Both the position numbers and the translations under genes were made by a program. The notes beneath the pieces were generated by a model. That model ran no database searches, had not been told where the DNA came from, and worked only from the letters and a program-made list of their open reading frames with translations. This document shows positions 58,440 through 64,000 of a stretch of 64,000 nucleotides of DNA, one piece after another. Each line of letters begins with the position of its first letter. The stretch's first letter is position 1. Location: the NCBI GenBank assembly GCA_024138025.1, contig JAMXBD010000821.1, forward strand, positions 496,001-560,000, written 5' to 3'. The DNA comes from Combretum micranthum. Taxonomy: Eukaryota; Streptophyta; Magnoliopsida; Myrtales; Combretaceae.

Positions 58440-59275
58440 CCTTGGGAATTTTCTGAAAAGCTTTGGAACATAGAACAGTGAAAATTCACATTTTTTATTT
58501 TACTTGAGAGTATAAATGAACCAAAGATGTTATCAACTTTTTAAATTCATCATAATAGTTATTTAAAGCTGAATCAATTAGTGGTAAGCCCATCTCAATA
58601 AGCATTTATTTAAGTACTTATCAATTTAAGCTTGAATTTGACCATCAAATGCCACAATGTCATAAAGCTAATTAAGCTTTGATCTAGTGTAGATATCTAT
58701 TTCAAGTTTAAGATTAGTAATTTTCGCCAATCCAATATTAGATTTAAAAATCTCAACCTATTTATTTATTTATTTAGTCTAGTTTGGATTCGGTATTTTG
58801 TTGATATTTGACTTAATCATCCTAATATATAAATTGAACTCGTTTGGCCCTAATACCTAAATTTAATTATATAATTTTAATCATATAAACAACTAGTTAA
58901 ATTTGGACGTTTTAAATTTTCTGAAATGCGAAACATAAGAAGCTAGTGAGAATTCTGACTCTCCACAATAATTTCTGCATCCGCGCTCATTCAAACGTTC
59001 GAAGTAGAGAAATGGAGACCGTAAAAGCTAAATGTTTAAAGTTGAATGATTCTTTACTAATAATTTTTCTTCATAGTTCATACGCTGCAAATTTGAATGT
59101 TCAAACCAATAGAGAGATTCTTGAGGCCTCTCTCTCTGTCCCCATTTGGACATACCTTGTCCATTGACAAGAGAAAAATTGAAAAGGAGCTGTGCGATGT
59201 TTCATTTTGTTCTTTCCTATTCACAACGCAGAGAAGCACATGCATGACGCCAGATGCCATGTTAACATGTCGGAA
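58440..59275 (+). repeat. Dispersed repeat, copy 2 (without insertion)
   Basis: It aligns with 15860-17425 minus the 637-bp insertion. Both copies share AGTAGAGAAATGGAGAC-type and CATGTTAACATG blocks at their right side. Confidence 0.75.
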
Positions 59276-59278
59276 AAA

Positions 59279-60610
59279 TTTCTCTCTCTCTCTCTCTCTC
59301 TCTCTCCCTCCCTCTCCCTCCCTCCATGTCACTGACACACTGCCAGTAATAAATAATAATGTCCACATAGCGTATAGTCTATTCATTTCTGTGGCATTTG
59401 ACACACTGCCACCCAAAAGCAAAGCTCTCTCTCTCTTACTTTTTTTTTTCTCTCTCCCCTCTCATCCACTTTTCTCACCGACAAATCAAACGCTCCTCTG
59501 TTCGTTATCTTTTGTTATGGGATCTACTTAAATCAAATTACTTAAAACTTATAATTAATAATTTTTATAAATGACTTGATCCAAATCTTATCCTATTAAA
59601 AAAACTTTAGTCAAAGTCTTATATGAAAGACTTATAGAAAAGAAATACTTATAGGAAAGAAATACATAATTGATTTTTATATGGTACAAATATAATTTTT
59701 TTTCCCGTTCTTACAACATATTGACTCCGCACACTACAAATATATACATAACAATATAAACATTCTATAAAATGAAGTTGGATACGAATAAATTGGTTGA
59801 TTAGTGAGAAAAAAAAAATTGCTTTTTTTAAGGTCGCTCTAAAAAGTGTCTACATATCTATAAAATCGAATCAGATCCTCAGAATTCGTAATTTTTTTAC
59901 AAACTTTAATCTGTGGGTTAATTTTATTTAGACAAATGAAACCTAATTTAAGTTTTTTATCCATTTAATTTTAGTTAAAAAATGCGTAATATGAGGAACT
60001 TTAGTTGGCGTTTTTCACCCCCTAAAAAGTTTTTTTTTTTCCTTCACAAAAAATTTTCTGAATTCTGCAACGATGCTAGACCATTCAATCATCCAAAATT
60101 AATTCGGCAGTGCGGAATGCGTGTTTGACATATACGGTTTATGCGGAAGTTGCCAAAACTTATCTTTGCAAGTTTTGGAAACGCACGGCTATGTCCCCTT
60201 CACCGGTCCGAATATCAAAGTCACTGCATAAACCCAATATAACATTTTCTCTCTCTTCTTTTTTTTTTTTTTTTTTTTTGTCTTTCCTCTCACCCTCGCA
60301 TATCTACCCAAGGACAAAGCTCTCTCTCTCTTACTCTTTTTTTTTTCTCTCTCTCTCTCTCTCCTCTCATCTACTTTTCTCACCGACAAATCAAACGCCC
60401 TTCCTCTGTGCATCATCTTTTCTTATGGACCTATTTGAATCAAATTACTTAAAACCTATAATCAATAATTTTTATACATAATTTATTACATTTATAATAT
60501 TATTGTAATAACTAATGGTGGATCTTACATTTTTTTATAAGTGACTTGACCCAAATCCCATCTTATTGAAAAATTTGGGTCAAAGTCTTATATGAAAGAC
60601 TTATAGAAAA
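59279..60610 (+). repeat. Pyrimidine-rich tandem duplication
   Basis: Positions 59420-59650 and 60310-60610 share AAAGCTCTCTCTCTCTTACT, the T-run, CTCACCGACAAATCAAACG and ATCAAATTACTTAAAAC, and then the GGTCAAAGTCTTATATGAAA block. The second copy has about 50 extra bases near 60478-60530. A (CT)n microsatellite is at 59281-59306, with another at about 60346-60362. Open stretches here are composition artefacts. Confidence 0.75.
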
Positions 60611-60880
60611 GAAGCAATATTTACCGTTGGATCTTATATAAAGTTGTGGATTTATTTAAAAAGTTATAGATATGATAAATTAAAAATATGATAAATATAA
60701 TAGATTATATATAAAAATTAATGGGGAGAATCTGAAAAAAATGAAAAGTATAATCCATCAATAACTTTTCTTATCCTCTTGTCCACTTTTTGTCTCTCTC
60801 TTCCTCCCTATTTGGCTATTTCTCTCTCCTCATCTGCCTCTATGACACGCATATTTATACATCTCCCAATGTCATATCCT
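60611..60880. other. AT/pyrimidine-rich gap
   Basis: Nothing is recognised apart from CTCTCTC-rich patches. Confidence 0.4.
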
Positions 60881-61331
60881 TGGGCCTTTAGTGGGTCATC
60901 CTCATAATTCTATACAGATGGCCGAGGAATAGGTCATACCCACTGGTGCTAGGGTAATCCAGGTCACGAATCAGACCTGTTTCCGTGACGACGTCTAATC
61001 TTTGTATTATGTTTGCTTGCTTTGGCTTGTATGTGATTTCTTTTAAATTCATATTATTATAACTAAAGATATCTTTAATTATTTTTGCAATACAAAAAAG
61101 TGTATTTGATAGGCCTCTACTATTGAAAGGCCCGGTCCACCAATGCCAATAATAACTCCCTAACCCTAACACCTCTGGTTTTGCTCGCACACTCCCCTTT
61201 CAGATAATTCTCTAACCCTAATTGTTGTTTTCTCTCGTTCTCTCGTGTTTGTTTCTATCTTCCTCTTATGATGGAAACCCTAACTCTGTTTGTTGGTGTA
61301 AATGCAGATGGCTTATGTGAGAAGACGATAA
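60881..61331 (+). promoter_or_regulatory. Promoter and leader resembling a plant growth or translation gene
   Basis: It contains a site II-type TGGGCC (60881-60886) and three telo-box motifs (TAACCCTAAC at 61161-61170, AACCCTAA at 61214-61221, AAACCCTAA at 61276-61284), followed by a pyrimidine-rich leader. An intron-acceptor-like GTAAATGCAG precedes an ATG at 61308. The site II plus telo-box pairing is typical of plant ribosomal-protein and cell-cycle promoters. Neither the short frame from 61308 (7 codons) nor that from 61271 (35 codons) matches a protein I know. Confidence 0.4.
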
Positions 61332-61585
61332 ACTTGGTAGTTCGAGTCACCAAGAACTCCTTTAGACACACTGTCTAAACTGGGAAGTAACAAGCTGCTT
61401 TCCCTCTCATTATCTCTTTGTATTTATACATGTTTTACTATGCCAGCTGTACTATTCTGGTTCTGATCTATTCATTCCGTTATTTCTGTTTTGTGTCTAT
61501 TCTTATACTGTTACATGTATTGACTAAACGATACAAGTAAAACTGTTTACAAGAAAAGATCTGTTACATGAACTGATTATTCTGT

Positions 61586-61819
61586 CTATTTAGTTATAAT
61601 CCTTGAGCCATCTTGGTTCCCTCCTGCTCCTTCTTGTTTGGGTCGTATCAAATGTCTCCCCTGTTGAAATAACACCTTGTCCTCAAGGTGAAATTGTGGG
61701 TAAAGTTGTTTGAACAGATTAAGATCCTCCCAACTTGTGTCTTCTTGTGGTAAACCCAGCCATTGAACTAAGATCTGGCGGATGGATTGACCCTGTCGCA
61801 AAATAACCCTAGAATCCAA
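61586..61819 (-). pseudogene. Chromodomain at integrase C-terminus, out of frame
   Basis: The translation reads LVQWLGLPQEDTSWEDLNLF, the chromodomain core with conserved aromatic residues, then YPQFHLEDKVLFQQG, a common end of plant chromovirus pol. The preceding integrase frame diverges into unrelated residues near 61840, so one frameshift separates the two. The domain guides integration to chromatin in the family. Confidence 0.88.
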
Positions 61820-63360
61820 ATACGCAGTGGGTCTAAAATAGGGTTATCGTGAAAAACCCTAGGTGGTAATTCCAAGCTTGGTAGTACTGATCCATATGCT
61901 GGTTTAAGACAGGAGACATGAAAAGTGTTGTGGATCCTAGAGCCTTCAGGGAGTTGCAAAACATATGCAACTTGACCAATCCTCTTAGAGATCCTATAGG
62001 GCCCATAATACTTCTTGGATAATTTGTGATAGTCCCCAGCGACTGATGCCTGTCTGTAAGGCTGAAGCTTGACAAAAACCATATCTCCTTCTGCAAAAGT
62101 TACATCTATGCGATGTTTGTCAGCCTGAATTTTCATCCTCTGTTGAGCTGATAATAAATGAGATTTAAGAAGTGATAAAATCTCATCTCTGGTTTTCAAC
62201 TCATAGTCAATAGCTTCCAGCTTAGAAGTGCCCCTCAAATACATGGGAATGGTAGGTGGAGTTCTACCATAAACAGCTTCAAAGGGTGTAATTCGTGCCC
62301 CTTCGTGATAAGACACATTATAGGCAAATTCAGCCCAGGGCAAATAAGAAACCCAATCTTGTGGTCGATCCATAGCATAACTCCTAAGGTACTGTTGCAG
62401 TACCCGATTCAATGCCTCGGTTTGCCCATCCGTTTGAGGGTGATAAGCACTTCTCATGAAGAGTTTTGTGCCACTCAAATGAAATAATTCTTGCCAGAAT
62501 TTACTCATGAAAATACTATCTCTATCACTCACAATGCTCCTTGGAAAGCCATGTAACTTTACCACCAATTGTAAAAACAATTGAGCCACCTTTGTTGCAG
62601 TAAAATGAGAGTCAAGTGGACCAATATGGCAATATTTGGAAAGTCTGTCCACAATGACTAACATAACCGTGTACCCTTGAGATTTGGGAAGGCCAATCAC
62701 AAAATCCATTGATAAGTCTTCCCAAATTAACTCTGGTAAAGGTAAAGGTTGTAATAACCCAGCTGGGCTTTGGGTACTATACTTAATCTGTTGACAAGTT
62801 AAACAACCCCGAACAAACAATTCCACATCATGCTTAACTCCAGGCCAAAAAAATTGAGCCAATATCCTCTGATATGTCTTCCGAACTCCGAAATGCCCTG
62901 CTGTAGGAATACTATGGAATTCCTCTAAAATGAGTGGAATCAGTGATGATGTAGGAACCAAAAATAGTTGATGATCCTTGAAAATTAAGTCATTGAACCA
63001 CCTGAGATTCCATTTGAGAGGATGACCAGCATTCAAATCTGCAATAACTTTCACAAATGCTGGTACAGTGTGGTATTCCTGTTTCAACTTGTCAACAAAA
63101 GTAAAATGTGGCATAGAAAAAGCAAGATAACTAAACTCATGTTGTCTTGAAAGAGCATCAGCCACCACATTCTCTTTTCCAGCCTTGTACTCAATAGTAT
63201 AATCATAACCAAGTAACTTGGTTAGATACTTATGTTGCTCAGGAGTTTGAATTACTTGAGTAAGTAATTCCTTTAGACTTCTGTGATCCGTTTTGATAGT
63301 AAAATGGGATCCCAACAAATATTGTCTCCACTTTCTGACTGCCTCCACAACTGCATACAA
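61768..63360 (-). CDS. RNase H C-terminus and integrase, 530 codons open
   Basis: The RNase H end reads FTIKTDHRSLKELL and ENVVADALSRQ. The zinc-binding domain has HSIPTAGHFG and CLTCQQIK. In the integrase core, DLSMDFVIGLP carries the first Asp, IVSDRDSIF the second and HPQTDGQTEALNR the Glu, with 35 residues between the last two, so the triad is intact. The C-terminus has GDMVFVKLQPYRQ, the GPY/F motif KYYGPYRI and FHVSCLKPAYG. No stop interrupts this 1.6 kb. Reading frames break on both sides, so the whole polyprotein is not translatable. Confidence 0.93.
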   Translation of the reverse strand: MYAVVEAVRKWRQYLLGSHFTIKTDHRSLKELLTQVIQTPEQHKYLTKLLGYDYTIEYKAGKENVVADALSRQHEFSYLAFSMPHFTFVDKLKQEYHTVPAFVKVIADLNAGHPLKWNLRWFNDLIFKDHQLFLVPTSSLIPLILEEFHSIPTAGHFGVRKTYQRILAQFFWPGVKHDVELFVRGCLTCQQIKYSTQSPAGLLQPLPLPELIWEDLSMDFVIGLPKSQGYTVMLVIVDRLSKYCHIGPLDSHFTATKVAQLFLQLVVKLHGFPRSIVSDRDSIFMSKFWQELFHLSGTKLFMRSAYHPQTDGQTEALNRVLQQYLRSYAMDRPQDWVSYLPWAEFAYNVSYHEGARITPFEAVYGRTPPTIPMYLRGTSKLEAIDYELKTRDEILSLLKSHLLSAQQRMKIQADKHRIDVTFAEGDMVFVKLQPYRQASVAGDYHKLSKKYYGPYRISKRIGQVAYVLQLPEGSRIHNTFHVSCLKPAYGSVLPSLELPPRVFHDNPILDPLRIWILGLFCDRVNPSARS

Positions 63361-63386
63361 TTCGCGTACATAAGCGGATGCTTTGA

Positions 63387-64000
63387 CTAAATGAGTAGGT
63401 AATTTTTTACTAAAGAAAGCAATCGGTCTATTTCTTGCAATAACACAGCGCCAATACCCGTTCCTGATGCATCTGACTCGATGACAAAGTGTTTGTGAAA
63501 ATCAGGCAAGACCAAGATAGGAGCCTGTTTTAATGCTTGCTTGAGTGCAAGAAAAGCCTGTACAGCATTGTCATCCCATTGAAAACCATCCTTCTTCAAT
63601 AAATCAGTCAAAGGACTGGCAATTGAAGCAAAAGACTTAATAAATCTTCTATAATACCCGGCCAAACCCAAGAAAGCTCTGAGTTGCTTTAGATGTGGGC
63701 TCTGGCCAATTCTCAATAGCCACCAATTTCCCTGGATCAGGAGACACCCCATCTGCATGAACCACATGGCCCAAGTACTCGATAGAGTCCTTGCCAAAGA
63801 CACATTTGGATTTTTTTAAAAACATGGTATGTTCAGCAAGAATGGATAATACCGTATCCAAATGTGTAAGATGTAATTCAAGTGTCTCACTGTAGATAAG
63901 AATGTCATCAAAGAAAACAATAACAAATTTTCTCAAGTGAGGCTTGAAAATATTGTTCATAATAGACTGGAAAGTGGCTGGAGCATTGCTAAGGCCAAAA
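63387..64000 (-). pseudogene. Reverse transcriptase C-terminus and RNase H start
   Basis: From 63960 downward the frame reads FVIVFFDDILIYSETLELH with the two active-site Asp intact, then LKKSKCVFGKDSIEYLGHVV. Near 63690 the frame shifts to one reading FLGLAGYYRRFIKSF and FVIESDASGTGIGAVLLQE (RNase H start). Near 63440 it shifts back toward the frame of the 530-codon block. The net result is two compensating frameshifts. Upstream RT sequence is beyond the window edge. Confidence 0.88.

Larger units (their letters stand above)
61586..64000 (-). mobile_element. Chromovirus (Ty3/gypsy), 3' part, continues past the window
   Basis: Minus-strand RT, RNase H, integrase and a C-terminal chromodomain are in that order, the defining layout of chromoviruses. 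The 5' part lies beyond 64000. The 3' LTR should lie below 61586, but I could not fix its ends. It is better preserved than the other elements here. Confidence 0.9.

Noticed and set aside
59097..59531. 144-codon Ser/Leu-rich open stretch (and 60110-60481)
   Set aside because: It is produced by the CT microsatellite and pyrimidine-rich duplication.

Overview
The window looks like nuclear DNA from a dicot plant. It is AT-rich and saturated with LTR retrotransposons of typically plant lineages: chromovirus, Athila-like and Tat/Ogre-like Ty3/gypsy, plus a small LTR element primed like Ty1/copia. It also holds plant-type LINE, hAT-like and MITE debris. Host coding sequence survives only as fragments: a TIR-NBS-LRR-like leucine-rich-repeat piece, a SWI3-like coiled-coil segment present twice, and a possible promoter and leader near the right end. 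I see no intact host gene, no rRNA or functional tRNA gene, and no CRISPR array.

Left part (1-13.6 kb). Positions 126-5583 are a complete but decayed Ty3/gypsy element on the minus strand, with both LTRs, an initiator-Met-tRNA primer-binding site and broken gag-pol. A decayed LRR fragment follows at about 6.06-6.5 kb. Positions 6841-13607 are an Athila-like element on the minus strand with two near-identical 1.28-kb LTRs, a tRNA-Asp-type primer site and a probable AAAGT target duplication. It carries gag and protease remnants but no recognisable reverse transcriptase or integrase.

Middle left (13.6-29.3 kb). A reverse-oriented, diverged copy of a large LTR is followed by a dispersed repeat that holds an hAT-like insertion with an 8-bp target duplication. 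A 3.7-kb solo LTR spans 17596-21312. A 5'-truncated Tat/Ogre-like element (24.1-28.7 kb) keeps integrase, a 30-bp tandem-repeat tract, a polypurine tract and its 3' LTR. A fragment of a second LTR family follows.

Middle right (32.3-43.7 kb). A segment of about 2.2 kb is present twice in direct orientation (32303-35128 and 35717-37848), separated by two abutting LTR fragments. Both copies hold the SWI3-like fragment, and the two copies differ by transposon insertions. AT-rich low-complexity DNA with fold-back MITEs follows, then the 5' LTR, primer site and gag of another Tat-like element on the minus strand.

Right part (44-64 kb). The 3' end of an Athila-like element on the plus strand runs into an LTR that is joined tail-to-tail with an inverted copy of itself, making a palindrome of about 4 kb (45230-49254). 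One arm carries a 357-bp terminal-inverted-repeat element with an internal tRNA-like pol III promoter, and the other arm shows the unoccupied site. Further right are a short-internal LTR element (51.1-52.4 kb), hAT-like debris, a LINE 3' end (56.2-57.4 kb), repeat copies, a site II/telo-box promoter-like stretch (60.9-61.3 kb) and a chromovirus on the minus strand that continues past the right edge.

The genes do not form a pathway. The interest lies in nested and rearranged mobile elements.
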